A DNA stretch of 64,000 nt. Source: Micromonospora pisi. Its GTDB lineage: Bacteria > Actinomycetota > Actinomycetes > Mycobacteriales > Micromonosporaceae. Below, in pieces: positions 43,138-51,474 of the stretch. The notes beneath the pieces are model-generated. The model had not been told where the DNA came from, ran no database searches, and saw nothing but the letters and a program-made list of their open reading frames with translations. The position numbers and the translations under genes were made by a program. Every line of letters starts with the position of its first letter. Position 1 is the stretch's first letter. The DNA lies in the NCBI RefSeq assembly GCF_003633685.1, contig NZ_RBKT01000001.1, positions 434,001 to 498,000 on the forward strand. The letters are read 5' to 3'.

Positions 43138-43192
43138 CCGGGATCATGGAGTCGGACGTCGCGGCAACGACGGCCCGACTCCACGATCCCGG
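43138..43192. terminator. Large imperfect hairpin
   Basis: Two 18-base arms, CCGGGATCATGGAGTCGG and the complement of CCGACTCCACGATCCCGG, pair at 17 of 18 positions around a 19-base loop. It lies 32 bp beyond the end of the minus-strand SnoaL-like gene and can terminate it. Confidence 0.65.
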
Positions 43193-43223
43193 ATCACCGG
43201 AGGCCCGCACACTCCGGCAACGA

Positions 43224-43589
43224 TCAGCGATCGACGAACTGGTGGTCGCTCTTGATCAACCCCTCCTGGTCGAGCAGGACGAAGTCGAAGCCGACGTTGC
43301 GCACCTTCCCCGAGGCGATGTCCACCATTTCCCAATTGAACCGGACGGCGTTGTGGTGCCCGGTCGCGTTCCGGACGGCCCGGAAGACATGCGTCCCCGG
43401 CCTGACCCACTTCTCGTAGGAGCCGGCGACCCGGGCCTCCATTTCCGCCTGGCCGTGCACCTCCTGCATGGGGGTGTAGTGGGCGACGTCCGGCGCGAAG
43501 AGTTCCGCGATGGTCATACGCCTTACTTCAGGGTCGGACTCGTTCCACATGTCGACGTAGCGGTGGGCAAGGTCGTGCAAATCCCTCAC
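43224..43589 (-). CDS. SnoaL/NTF2-like protein
   Basis: A 121-residue single-domain protein of the NTF2-like superfamily. LAHRYVDMWNESDPEVRRMT followed by IAELFAPDVAHYTP is the typical helix-strand opening; HGQAEMEARVAGSYEKW and VGFDFVLLDQEGLIKSDHQF complete the cone fold. Such proteins are small isomerases, hydrolases or ligand carriers. It lies 57 bp downstream of the MFS gene on the same strand and likely shares its transcript. The GTG start has GGGAACC upstream. Confidence 0.85.
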   Translation of the reverse strand: MRDLHDLAHRYVDMWNESDPEVRRMTIAELFAPDVAHYTPMQEVHGQAEMEARVAGSYEKWVRPGTHVFRAVRNATGHHNAVRFNWEMVDIASGKVRNVGFDFVLLDQEGLIKSDHQFVDR

Positions 43590-43646
43590 AAGGTTCCCTC
43601 TTCCTTGAATTACTTACGTTCCCTGGTTACTAACAACTTCCCCGGA

Positions 43647-45128
43647 TTACCTGCGGCCGGGAGCCTTCGGCAGGGTCTGCACCACGAACGCGAGCAGGAC
43701 GCTGATGCCGAGGACGCAGTACAGGCAGGCGGTGAAGGCGTCCGGATAGGCGCGATCCGCGCCTCCGCCACGCGAGAGCACGTCGTAGAAGACGAGCCCG
43801 ACCAGGGCTACCCCGAGTGCGTTCCCCACCTGCTGCGCGGTGCCGAGTACGCCTGAGGCGGCACCGGCGTTGTCTGCGGAGACCCGAGCCAATACGGTCG
43901 CGGCCAGCGGGGCGATGGCCAGTCCCATGCCCGCACCGTCCAGGAAGAGACCGGGTACGAGCCAACCAACACTTCCGGAGGTACCGATCTTCGCGACGGC
44001 CCAGATTTGCAGCACCAGGGCGAGGATGCGGATCAGGCACCCGATGGCGATCGTCTGTCGCCCGAGTCTGGCTGCGACCTTGCGGGCCGTCATCGAGGTG
44101 ATGATGTAGCCGAGCCCAAGTACGCCGAAGACCAGCCCCGAGTCCAGGGGATCCAGATGACGCCCCTGCTGCAGATAGAGGGCCAGCACCAGGAAATAGG
44201 ACGCCATGCTGGCGAAGAAGGTCAGCTGCGCGACCAGCCCGGCGGTGAAGGCCCGTTCCCGGAAAAGCGCCATATCCATCGAGGGTGTGCCTCCATTCGC
44301 CCCGCGCCAGCGTTGCTGCCGGACGAACACGGTCAACAGCAGGCCGCCGGCGAGGAGACAGGGCCAGACCCAGAGCGGCCAGCCCTGTGCCCGTCCCTCG
44401 ATCAGCGGCAGGCAGATCCCGACCAGGGCGAGCGTCACCAGGACCATGCCGATCAGGTCCAGCCGATGCCGCCCCGGTGCCCGGGACTCGGGTACATACC
44501 TGCCGGCCAGCAACGCGGCGGCCAGCCCGATCGGGAGATTGATCAGGAAACAGGCCCGCCATCCGAGGCCGAACAGGTCCTCCCTGATCAGGATGCCACC
44601 GATCAACTGTCCGAAGACGGCGGCGATCCCGGCGGTCGCCGCGTACCAGTTGATCGCGCGGGCCCGGGCCTCGCCGGAGTAGACCGTGCTCAGGATGGCA
44701 AGGACCTGCGGCACCATCAGGGCCGCCGCAAGCCCCTGAACCAGGCGGGCCACCAGCAGGAAGCCGGGGCCCGTCGCGACTCCGCAAGCCGCCGAGGCGA
44801 ACGTGAAGACAATCATGCCGAGGATGAACGTCCTGCGGCGGCCGTACAGGTCACCAAGCCTTCCGCCGGTGATCAGCCCGACCCCGTACGCCAGGGCGTA
44901 GCTGGCGACGATCAACTGGATCTGGGCCTCGCTGGCCCGGAGGTCGGCCTGCATCGACGGAATCGCCACGTTGACGATGAAAAAATCCAGACCGGTGAGG
45001 AAGACACCGACCAGGACGACGGCGAGGGCGGCCCGATGCGGCAGTGCCGGGACCCTCGGCTGCGAACCCGAACCGCTCGAGGCGTCCACGCCGCTCGACG
45101 GTCTGGCGGAGGTCGGGGTTGTGATCAC
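43647..45128 (-). CDS. MFS drug exporter, EmrB/QacA (DHA2) type
   Basis: A 493-residue protein with 14 predicted membrane helices. The family markers are GVFLTGLDFFIVNVAIPSMQ in helix 1 with the conserved Asp, GGRLGDLYGRRR in loop 2-3, and the motif C-like LIGGILIREDLFG region after helix 5. It exports drugs with protons. The GTG start at 45128 has a TGGAGAC site. The divergent XRE-type gene is the likely regulator, and the SnoaL-like gene follows in the same transcript. Confidence 0.92.
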   Translation of the reverse strand: MITTPTSARPSSGVDASSGSGSQPRVPALPHRAALAVVLVGVFLTGLDFFIVNVAIPSMQADLRASEAQIQLIVASYALAYGVGLITGGRLGDLYGRRRTFILGMIVFTFASAACGVATGPGFLLVARLVQGLAAALMVPQVLAILSTVYSGEARARAINWYAATAGIAAVFGQLIGGILIREDLFGLGWRACFLINLPIGLAAALLAGRYVPESRAPGRHRLDLIGMVLVTLALVGICLPLIEGRAQGWPLWVWPCLLAGGLLLTVFVRQQRWRGANGGTPSMDMALFRERAFTAGLVAQLTFFASMASYFLVLALYLQQGRHLDPLDSGLVFGVLGLGYIITSMTARKVAARLGRQTIAIGCLIRILALVLQIWAVAKIGTSGSVGWLVPGLFLDGAGMGLAIAPLAATVLARVSADNAGAASGVLGTAQQVGNALGVALVGLVFYDVLSRGGGADRAYPDAFTACLYCVLGISVLLAFVVQTLPKAPGRR

Positions 45129-45260
45129 GCGGGGTCTCCAGTCGGCGGAAGCTCACCGCAACGGATGTTGGTCATGCGCTGAATCGTGCGACCAGCGCTG
45201 GCCAGCGACAATTCCCCGCAAGGAATGGCCGGGACGGAATCGGGGCGCTAGACATGTGGC

Positions 45261-46043
45261 GTGAACTTCCCCCAGGCACTCCGAGAACGCCGGACCCGCC
45301 GTCGACTCAGCCAGCTCGAGCTGGCGGTCCGCGCCGGCACCACCCAGCGACACGTCAGCTTCCTGGAGAGCGGCCGGTCGGAGCCGGGCCGTGAGATGGT
45401 GGTACGCCTGGCAGAATCACTGGATCTTCCGCTGCGGGAGCGGAACGGCCTGCTGCTCGCGGCCGGCTACGCCCCCGCCTACCCGCAGACCTCGTTGAAC
45501 GATCCAGCGCTGGCTGCGGTGCAGACCGCGTTGCGGCACATCCTGACCGGGCACCTGCCCTATCCCGCGATCGTCGTTGACCGGCACGGCGACCTGGTCG
45601 CGGCCAACCCGGCGTTCGGGCTGCTCACCGACGGCGTGGCGGCCGGGCTCCTCGAACCGCCGATCAACGTGTACCGGCTCGCCCTGCATCCCCAGGGTAT
45701 GGCGCCACGGATCGGGAACTTCACCGAATGGGCCCAGCACATCCTCGTACGGCTGCATGCCGAGATCCTCCGGAACCCCGACGACCGGCTCGCCGCCCTG
45801 CACGCTGAGCTGGAAGATTACGTACCGGACCGACCGCTGCCCACCGGCCACCTCGGGTTCGCCGTCCCGCTCCGACTGCGTACGGCGTACGGCGAACTGA
45901 ATCTCGTCACGACCATCACCACCTTCGCCACCGCCGTCGACATCACTCTCGCCGAGCTGAAGCTCGAAGCGTTCCTCCCGATGGACGAGACGACCACCTC
46001 GATTCTCGCGGAACGGGCCAATGACGCCGCCGGCCGGGCGTAG
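45261..46043 (+). CDS. XRE regulator with MmyB-like ligand domain
   Basis: A 260-residue regulator. The helix-turn-helix covers about 5-60 (RERRTRRRLSQLELAVRAGT then RHVSFLESGRSEPG), and the rest is the PAS-like MmyB ligand-binding domain (YPAIVVDRHGDLVAANPAFG, HPQGMAPRIGNFTEWA, PLRLRTAYGELNLVTT). Such proteins often control a divergent SDR or efflux gene in response to a lipid-like ligand. In the 132-bp gap to the MFS gene, ATTCC-N6-GGAAT at 45211-45226 and CCAGCGCTGG at 45192-45201 are candidate operators. Confidence 0.9.
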   Translation: MNFPQALRERRTRRRLSQLELAVRAGTTQRHVSFLESGRSEPGREMVVRLAESLDLPLRERNGLLLAAGYAPAYPQTSLNDPALAAVQTALRHILTGHLPYPAIVVDRHGDLVAANPAFGLLTDGVAAGLLEPPINVYRLALHPQGMAPRIGNFTEWAQHILVRLHAEILRNPDDRLAALHAELEDYVPDRPLPTGHLGFAVPLRLRTAYGELNLVTTITTFATAVDITLAELKLEAFLPMDETTTSILAERANDAAGRA

Positions 46044-46083
46044 CGCAGTGGCCCTCACGTCTGTCGGCCGGCGGGGCCGGCCG

Positions 46084-46446
46084 TTAGTCGACTGCCAGCC
46101 TGCCGCCGGCGGTCAGGACGAGTTGGCGGCGGATCTCGGCGAGACCGGCGACGAACAAGACGATCATCGCGGGCGGGTGCCAGATCAGCCACCACGGCTG
46201 CCAGGCGGTGACGATGCCGGGCAGGCTCAACGTAGCGGCGGCCATCGCCACACTGGCCTCCGCGAGGACCAGCGGCAGCTCGTAGCCGAGCAGCTGGGCC
46301 GCGCCCCGGATCCCACCGAGCAGGCTGTACTTGTTGGCCGACGCCCAGGCCGCCTGGTCGCCGACCGGGCCGGACGGTCTGCTCAAGCAGTTGACCGCCA
46401 CCACCTCCACCGCGGTCATCGCCACCCGCCGTCCGGCCGCAGCCAT
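46084..46446 (-). pseudogene. nuoH: Internal fragment of NADH dehydrogenase subunit H
   Basis: The minus strand carries about 120 codons. WASANKYSLLGGIRGAAQLL, then GYELPLVLAEASVAMAAATL and MIVLFVAGLAEIRRQ match the NuoH region 'W-A-S-x-N-K-Y-x-L-L-G-x-x-R-x-x-A-Q-x-x-S-Y-E-L-P' through the start of 'A-E-T-N-R'. Real NuoH has over 300 residues and eight helices; here the beginning is replaced and the frame ends right after the AE motif. No other nuo gene is near. It is a stranded fragment. Confidence 0.75.
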
Positions 46447-46641
46447 CGCCAGGCGACCTGACGGCGAACCGATCGCCTACGCCGTGACCTGATGGCCAGC
46501 AGCGTGCGATGCCGCCAACTGCGGGATTGGCTCGACGCGGCCGCCGTCATCGCGTCATTGGCCGCCGAGGACGCCGCACTACGACGACAGGCCGCGAACT
46601 CTGCCACCCGATCGGTCATCCCACCGCTCCGTACGCCGGAG

Positions 46642-47259
46642 TTAGCTGACGCGGCGGTAGCGGATGTGGGTGGTAAGCGGTGAGTGAAGCACCTCGGCGG
46701 GTTCGAAGCCGAAGGATTCGACCCCGTCGAAGATGCGCTCGCCCGAACCGAGCAGGACCGGTGCGATGTCGAGGGTGAGCTCGTCGATCACGCCGGCGAT
46801 CAATGCCTGTCGGACGGTCGAAGCCCCACCGGCGATGTCCACGCCGTTGTCCCCGGCAGCCTGGCACGCTGCGGCGTAGGCCGCGTCAAAGCCCTCGGTG
46901 ACGAAGTGGAAGGTCGTCCCGCCTTCCATCTGGATCGGGTCATGTCCGTGATTGGTCAGCACGAACACCGGCGCGTGATACGGCGGTTCGGGGCCCCACC
47001 ACCCGGTCCATTCCTCATCCCAGTCCCCGCGGATCGGGCCGAACATGTTCCGACCCATCACATACGCGCCCCGTGGGCGCATGAGCCACTCGTTCGCGAC
47101 CTTGTCGGCATCGTTGGCGCGCGGGTCGCCGATGTGCCAGCCGTGCAGCTCCCGCCCCCGCTTGCCCAGGGGGTCCTCGCGGCTCTGGTCCGGCCCAGCG
47201 ACGAAGCCGTCCAGCGAGATCGACATGTGGCAGGTGGTGTCCGGCAACTTCCTGGCCAT
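46642..47259 (-). CDS. Dihydrofolate-reductase-like (RibD C-terminal) protein
   Basis: A 205-residue protein of the YwjB/YyaP DHFR-like class. CHMSISLDGFVAGPD is the first strand and loop, RGAYVMGRNMFG the cofactor-side motif, and GGASTVRQALIAGVIDELTL with APVLLGSGERIFDG the C-terminal part. These use NADPH to reduce unknown pterin or other small substrates. Its ATG overlaps the stop of the SRPBCC gene (TGATG), so the ArsR-SRPBCC-DHFR-like genes form one translationally coupled unit. Confidence 0.9.
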   Translation of the reverse strand: MARKLPDTTCHMSISLDGFVAGPDQSREDPLGKRGRELHGWHIGDPRANDADKVANEWLMRPRGAYVMGRNMFGPIRGDWDEEWTGWWGPEPPYHAPVFVLTNHGHDPIQMEGGTTFHFVTEGFDAAYAAACQAAGDNGVDIAGGASTVRQALIAGVIDELTLDIAPVLLGSGERIFDGVESFGFEPAEVLHSPLTTHIRYRRVS

Positions 47260-47765
47260 CAGCGGCCCTCCTTCTTCTGGGCGATCTCGGCGACGTAGGC
47301 CGCCAGGTTGCTCAGCGTCTGCTCGCCGCCCTCGATCGCGTGGTACTTCTCTACGGCCTGGTCGCGCAGTTGTTTGGTGGGGAAGACCGTGCACATCACG
47401 ATCCGGGTCGCGGTGCCGTGCGGCGCGAAGGCCAGGGTCGACTCGAAGGCGTTCGGGTCGCCGCGGGACTCACCGTGCAGCAGCGCGATCCGCTCCGGTG
47501 GGACGATCTCGGTCCAGGAGATCCACTCGGAGTAGTCGGTCCCGTCCGGCCCGTGCATCACGAAGTCCCAGACTCCGCCGACGCGGAACTCGAAGGACCG
47601 CGTGGTGGTGGTGAACCCCTCCGGTCCCCACCACCGCGACAGGTGCCGCACCTCTGTGAACGCCTCGAACACCAGCTCTCGTGGGGCGTCGATGACCCGG
47701 GAGATCACGATCTCCCGGTCGGCCGTCGCCGGCTCCGTCCGCGTTTCCTGCCTTGCCCCTGCCAT
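47259..47765 (-). CDS. SRPBCC (AHSA1-type) protein
   Basis: A 168-residue START-like domain protein. EIVISRVIDAPRELVFEAFT, then RWWGPEGFTTTTRSFEFRVG, WTEIVPPERIAL and TLSNLAAYVAE are standard for the Aha1-related branch, which binds hydrophobic ligands. In actinobacteria this type is repeatedly paired with an ArsR regulator, as here: the ArsR gene ends three bases before its start. It is likely controlled by that repressor. Confidence 0.92.
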   Translation of the reverse strand: MAGARQETRTEPATADREIVISRVIDAPRELVFEAFTEVRHLSRWWGPEGFTTTTRSFEFRVGGVWDFVMHGPDGTDYSEWISWTEIVPPERIALLHGESRGDPNAFESTLAFAPHGTATRIVMCTVFPTKQLRDQAVEKYHAIEGGEQTLSNLAAYVAEIAQKKEGR

Positions 47766-47768
47766 CGG

Positions 47769-48119
47769 TCATTCCTCCTGCCGTGTCTGCTTGAGGTCCT
47801 GCACGTAGGTGTCCAGCCGGTCGAAACTCTCGTTCCAGAACCGCTCGAACCCGCCGACCCACTCGTGGACCGGCCGCAGCCCGCGGGCGTCCAGGCCGTA
47901 GAGACGCTGCTTGCCCGCCCCGCGGACCCGCACCAGCCCCACCTCCCGGAGCACCCGCAGGTGCTTGGACGCCCCCGGCTGGGTCATCCCCAGCTCCCGG
48001 GCCAGGTCGGTCACCGGCCACTCACCCGCCCGCAGCAGCGCCAGGATCTCCCGGCGCTGCGGCTCGGCGATCGCGTTGAAGACGTCCGACGTCGTCGCTG
48101 CTCGTGCCACGGCAGCCAT
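47769..48119 (-). CDS. ArsR family repressor (SRPBCC-associated)
   Basis: A 116-residue winged-helix regulator. FNAIAEPQRREILALLRAGE, then PVTDLARELGMTQPGASKHL and RVLREVGLVRVR define the DNA-binding domain, and QRLYGLDARGLRPVHEWVGG follows. There are no metal-binding cysteines, so it is not a metal sensor. It is the first gene of the ArsR-SRPBCC-DHFR-like unit and probably autoregulates it. The ATG at 48122 is equally possible. ATATGGGCATAT upstream is a candidate operator half. Confidence 0.92.
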   Translation of the reverse strand: MAAVARAATTSDVFNAIAEPQRREILALLRAGEWPVTDLARELGMTQPGASKHLRVLREVGLVRVRGAGKQRLYGLDARGLRPVHEWVGGFERFWNESFDRLDTYVQDLKQTRQEE

Positions 48120-48533
48120 CATATGCCCATATCGGCACGCGTCAAGTCGAGATGAATCAGGCCAACTAACCACCCACGGTATGCCGAACCGGGCCATCGC
48201 GTCCGAGGCTCGGGCTCCTGTCCCGTCACGGCAAGATCCACAGTACGGGCGACTGCCGGTGCCTACGCATCGGCACGTCCGGAAGTCTCGTGGAGCGCCG
48301 ACAGTCACGATCTGTAACGCGCGGATCGTGGCAGATCAATGCCTTCACAAGGGCGGGTGCGGCTGCGGGGTGTTGGACCACCGAGCCCATTCGGGGACGA
48401 CTCCACGCGACTTGAACGACTTCGGGCGTGGCGGTTGCAGCGGAATCCCGACGGATCCGGCTGAGCCGGGACCGTAGCTGCCCGGCACTACGAAGAACCC
48501 AGGACCAGTACGCGGGCCTTAAGATCCACTGCT
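48120..48533. other. Intergenic region, no gene seen
   Basis: The 414 bp between the divergent ArsR and YwqG-like genes contain no open frame with family features. CACGATC and GATCGTG arms 11 bases apart at about 48305-48329 can form a short hairpin. TTAAGAT at about 48518-48524 may be a -10 element for the plus-strand gene. Confidence 0.4.
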
Positions 48534-49523
48534 ATGGTCCGCACCACACCTGCGCGTCCCCTGGACATCACCGAACTCTTCCCCGAGCTGCGGGAACATT
48601 CCACCACCGCTACCCGCCTGCATCCCCGGCCCGGCGCTCCGACCGTTGCGGACAGCTCGGTCGGCGGACCGCTGCTGTGGCCGGCCGACGAGGTATGGCC
48701 GGTCTGCGACGACGCCGGGGCGCACGAGCCGTACAACCTGACCACCCCGGCCGCTGTGCGCCGCAGGCGGGAGATCCTCGCGACCGCGCAAGCCCGGGAG
48801 CCGCTGCCGGGCGGGGATTTCTTGACCGCGGAGGAGCGGGCCGAGCTCGATGCGGCCGACGCTCTGGACCTGGACGACCTGATCGAGGATCGGATCCCGT
48901 TGGTCCCGGTCGCGCAGCTGTACCGGCAAGATATCCCGGACTACGCCGGTCCGGACGGCACCGACCTGCTCCAGGTGCTGTGGTGCCCGGTGGACCACTC
49001 GGACCGGCACTACAGTCCTCGCGTCTTCCTCTACTGGCGCGACAGTTCCGCCGTCGGCCCGCTGCTCGAAGCGCCTCCCGAGCCGCTGGTGATCAGCGAC
49101 ATGTACCTGCCGGTTCCGTGCGTGGTGCACCCCGAGCAGGTTCGCGAGTACCAATACGCCGATCTGCTCCCCGATGACCTGCGCGAGCGGCTCGCCGAAT
49201 GGGATGACGACGAAGACGATAGCCGTCCCCACTATCAGACCGACTTGTCGCTGGCGCCGGGATGGAAGGTCGGCGGGTACGCGAACTGGTCGCTGACCGA
49301 TCCGTACCCGATGGATTGTGCTGCCTGCGGCACCGCGATGACCCTGATTTTCACCGTGGACTCGGGCGACTGGAACGGCATGCATTGCAGCTGGCGCCCG
49401 TCCGAGGAGAACCCGACCGCATCCCCAGACACCGTCGGCGTGCAGATCGGGCGCGGCTACTCGCTGTACACCTTCCGCTGCCCCGAATCATTCGATCATC
49501 CCCCGGCCACCGCTATGCAGTGA
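48534..49523 (+). CDS. YwqG/DUF1963-like protein
   Basis: A 329-residue soluble protein. IPLVPVAQLYRQDIPDYAGP followed by GTDLLQVLWCPVDH and, near the end, PGWKVGGYANWSLTDP, MDCAACGTAMTLIFTVDSGD and YTFRCPE match the YwqG/DUF1963 family, which turns up among immunity-like genes of polymorphic toxin loci. The CxxC pair (CAACG) may bind zinc. No toxin gene is adjacent, so it may be an orphan immunity gene. A type II repeat follows 33 bp downstream. Confidence 0.75.
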   Translation: MVRTTPARPLDITELFPELREHSTTATRLHPRPGAPTVADSSVGGPLLWPADEVWPVCDDAGAHEPYNLTTPAAVRRRREILATAQAREPLPGGDFLTAEERAELDAADALDLDDLIEDRIPLVPVAQLYRQDIPDYAGPDGTDLLQVLWCPVDHSDRHYSPRVFLYWRDSSAVGPLLEAPPEPLVISDMYLPVPCVVHPEQVREYQYADLLPDDLRERLAEWDDDEDDSRPHYQTDLSLAPGWKVGGYANWSLTDPYPMDCAACGTAMTLIFTVDSGDWNGMHCSWRPSEENPTASPDTVGVQIGRGYSLYTFRCPESFDHPPATAMQ

Positions 49524-49556
49524 CGCGGCCCCCTCCATGGCTTGCCGGCCTCCGAA

Positions 49557-49639
49557 CGCACTCATCTCGACAGTTCCGTGCGCCACAGGATGCCGGAAAG
49601 CACCACCGTGCGTGATGACACATCGCCTGGCGTCGCGCA
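49557..49639. repeat. Gene-end repeat, type II, copy 2
   Basis: Starts CGCACTCATCTCGACAGTT. It resembles the copy at 41823-41905 (about 79% identity). On the minus strand both keep a related peptide frame, SRTVVLSGILWRTELSR here and SRTVVLPDILWHTELPNR there. It lies 33 bp after the YwqG-like gene. The 204 bp from here to the IS5 element contain no supported gene. Confidence 0.7.
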
Positions 49640-49843
49640 CGGCCGGCAGACGACCCGAGGACGTCTTGCAGGACATAACCACGGCGGTCACCATACGATG
49701 CGGACTCCCAAGCGCGACCTGCAGCAGAGGAGCACGCGGTGATGAGAACGCTGCGACAAGACCAGCCGCCTCGCATTGAGTGCCGCCCCGCTGCCTGTCG
49801 TACCTGGACGGCAGGATGCTGGTTTGGCGATCGCGACGGCTCA

Positions 49844-50770
49844 GTGAGTGTTTGACAGGGGTGTCGGACGGCGTGTCCGTCGGGTGAGTGGATCTTCGTC
49901 CGAGAGTTCCGGTGTGGAGCGGACGCGGACGTATGACTCGGACCTGACCGATACCGAGTGGGAGATCATCGAGCCGATGCTGCCGTTGATCAAGGAGCCT
50001 GGCCGGGTGCCGAAGCACCCACGCCGGGACGTGGTCGACGCCATCTTGTACGTGGTACGTACCGGCTGTTCGTGGCGCCAGTTGCCGGTGGACTTCCCAC
50101 CCTGGCAAACGGTGTATTGGCAGTTCAAGCAGTGGGAGAAGCGCCAGGTCACGCAGCGGATTCTCGACCGGTTACGGGAGGAGATCCGCCTCGCCGAGGG
50201 CCGGAACCCGCAGCCGTCAGCGGGAATCATCGACTCCCAGTCGGTGAAGGCCGCGGACACCGTCGGTAGGGACACCCGCGGCTACGACGCCGGGAAGAAG
50301 ATCAACGGTCGCAAGCGGTTCATCGTGACCGACACCCTCGGCCTGCTGGTCTGCGTGTGGGTCCTCGCCGCATCGTGGCAGGATCGCGACGGGGCGAAGG
50401 GCGCCCTGGTGGCCGCCTACACCGCGACTCCGATCCGGTATGTGTTCGCCGACCAGGGCTTCGCCGGCCGTCTGGTCGACTGGTGCCGCAACATCCTGCA
50501 CACCACGTTGGAGATCGTTCGCAAGCCGGCTGACCAGGAAGGATTCGTGGTTCATCCCCGCCGTTGGGTGGTCGAGCGGACTCTGGCCTGGATTACCTCG
50601 TACCGCCGCCTGGCCCGCGACTACGAACGCGACCCGGCGGTGTCCGAAGCCCTGATCCGGTGGGCCGCGATCAACCAGATGGTCCGCCGACTCGTCCGAG
50701 GCGGCCCAGCCCGCCGACGCCAACGACGCACGTTCAACCAGCCCGACTGACAACCAACTCAAACACTCAC
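49844..50770 (+). mobile_element. IS5-family insertion sequence (IS1031/ISL2-like), complete
   Basis: The element is 927 bp. The ends are perfect 12-bp inverted repeats (GTGAGTGTTTGA and TCAAACACTCAC), with further matches inward (TGTC). It is flanked by a 3-bp direct repeat TCA at 49841-49843 and 50771-50773. A TNA duplication is typical of the IS1031-type subgroup. The single transposase gene appears intact, so the element may be mobile and recently inserted. Confidence 0.9.
49884..50750 (+). CDS. IS5-family DDE transposase
   Basis: A 288-residue transposase. The N-terminal DUF4096-type domain (YDSDLTDTEWEIIEPMLP, then GCSWRQLPVDFPPWQTVYWQ) is followed by the DDE catalytic domain: first Asp in AGIIDSQSVK, second in YVFADQGFAG, and Glu in RRWVVERTLAWITSYRRLAR. 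No frame break is seen. I chose the GTG at 49884; the first in-frame GTG at 49848 lies inside the left inverted repeat. Confidence 0.92.
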   Translation: MSGSSSESSGVERTRTYDSDLTDTEWEIIEPMLPLIKEPGRVPKHPRRDVVDAILYVVRTGCSWRQLPVDFPPWQTVYWQFKQWEKRQVTQRILDRLREEIRLAEGRNPQPSAGIIDSQSVKAADTVGRDTRGYDAGKKINGRKRFIVTDTLGLLVCVWVLAASWQDRDGAKGALVAAYTATPIRYVFADQGFAGRLVDWCRNILHTTLEIVRKPADQEGFVVHPRRWVVERTLAWITSYRRLARDYERDPAVSEALIRWAAINQMVRRLVRGGPARRRQRRTFNQPD

Positions 50771-50801
50771 TCAGACCGTCCGCGTGGAGAGGACGATTTG
50801 G

Positions 50802-51254
50802 ATGAGGGTCGGACCGCCGAGCCGTCTCGCTATCGATCACGACGACTATCACGCCGAGCATGTGGGGCGCACCGCTGAAGGAAAACAGTTCTTCCTCACC
50901 ACCCCCTTCGAGCCCGCCATCCGTGCGGAGGAAGATGGTCAGGAGTTCGTCGCCTTGTACCTCTTCGACCCCGATGGCCGGTTTCTGGAGGCCCGGATTG
51001 ATGCCTTCGGTCCCAGAGCCCGGATGGACCGCGCGGCGCGCCGGGCGGCATACGACGCCCGGCTGAAGGAACTTGGGGAGGTCACGTTCACCCGCATCGA
51101 AGTCGAGCCCTTCGCAATCAATCGGTTCGGTACGACCTTCGGCCTCATCCCAAGAGAGCCGGAGGAGGACGACGACGCATGGTGGGTCACCCTGGAGCCC
51201 GGCGACTACATGGCCTTCACCGACCCATGGGACAGCGGTGAGTACGACACCTGA
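50802..51254 (+). CDS. Small acidic protein, unknown function
   Basis: A 150-residue soluble protein, rich in Asp and Glu at the end. DDYHAEHVGRTAEGKQFFLT, then FVALYLFDPDGRFLEARIDA and AWWVTLEPGDYMAFTDPWDS are its clearest parts. It resembles orphan proteins found among immunity-like genes but I do not recognise a named family. ATG at 50802 has GGAGAGG nine bases upstream. It begins 28 bp after the IS5 target repeat and is followed by a type I repeat 16 bp past its stop codon. Confidence 0.7.
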   Translation: MRVGPPSRLAIDHDDYHAEHVGRTAEGKQFFLTTPFEPAIRAEEDGQEFVALYLFDPDGRFLEARIDAFGPRARMDRAARRAAYDARLKELGEVTFTRIEVEPFAINRFGTTFGLIPREPEEDDDAWWVTLEPGDYMAFTDPWDSGEYDT

Positions 51255-51270
51255 TGCCCAGTCAGGCAGA

Positions 51271-51371
51271 CGCACTCAACTCGACAGTTTCGGACGTGGG
51301 TCGACACCCGAGGTCGGGCACGGAGCGTAATAGTTCTGGTTGAGGGTAGCGCGCACGGACGGCGACAGATC
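51271..51371. repeat. Gene-end repeat, type I, copy 2
   Basis: Starts CGCACTCAACTCGACAGTTT and ends GACAGATC. It is about 91% identical to the copy at 42381-42481. On the minus strand the coding-like frame extends further (about 51276-51470, MRGVDTCGYRYWARNFQTW within), so this copy may be the 3' end of a lost gene. It lies 16 bp past the stop of the gene ending at 51254. Confidence 0.85.
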
Positions 51372-51474
51372 AGTGCGCGACCACGTCTGGAAGTTCCGCG
51401 CCCAGTAGCGGTAGCCGCACGTGTCGACGCCGCGCATATACTCCGCCAAAAAGGCGTACGTTGGGTCTCGTCGT

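Noticed and set aside
46416-46683. Small genes around the nuoH fragment
   Set aside because: Frames on both strands overlap each other, lack motifs and look like translated noise.
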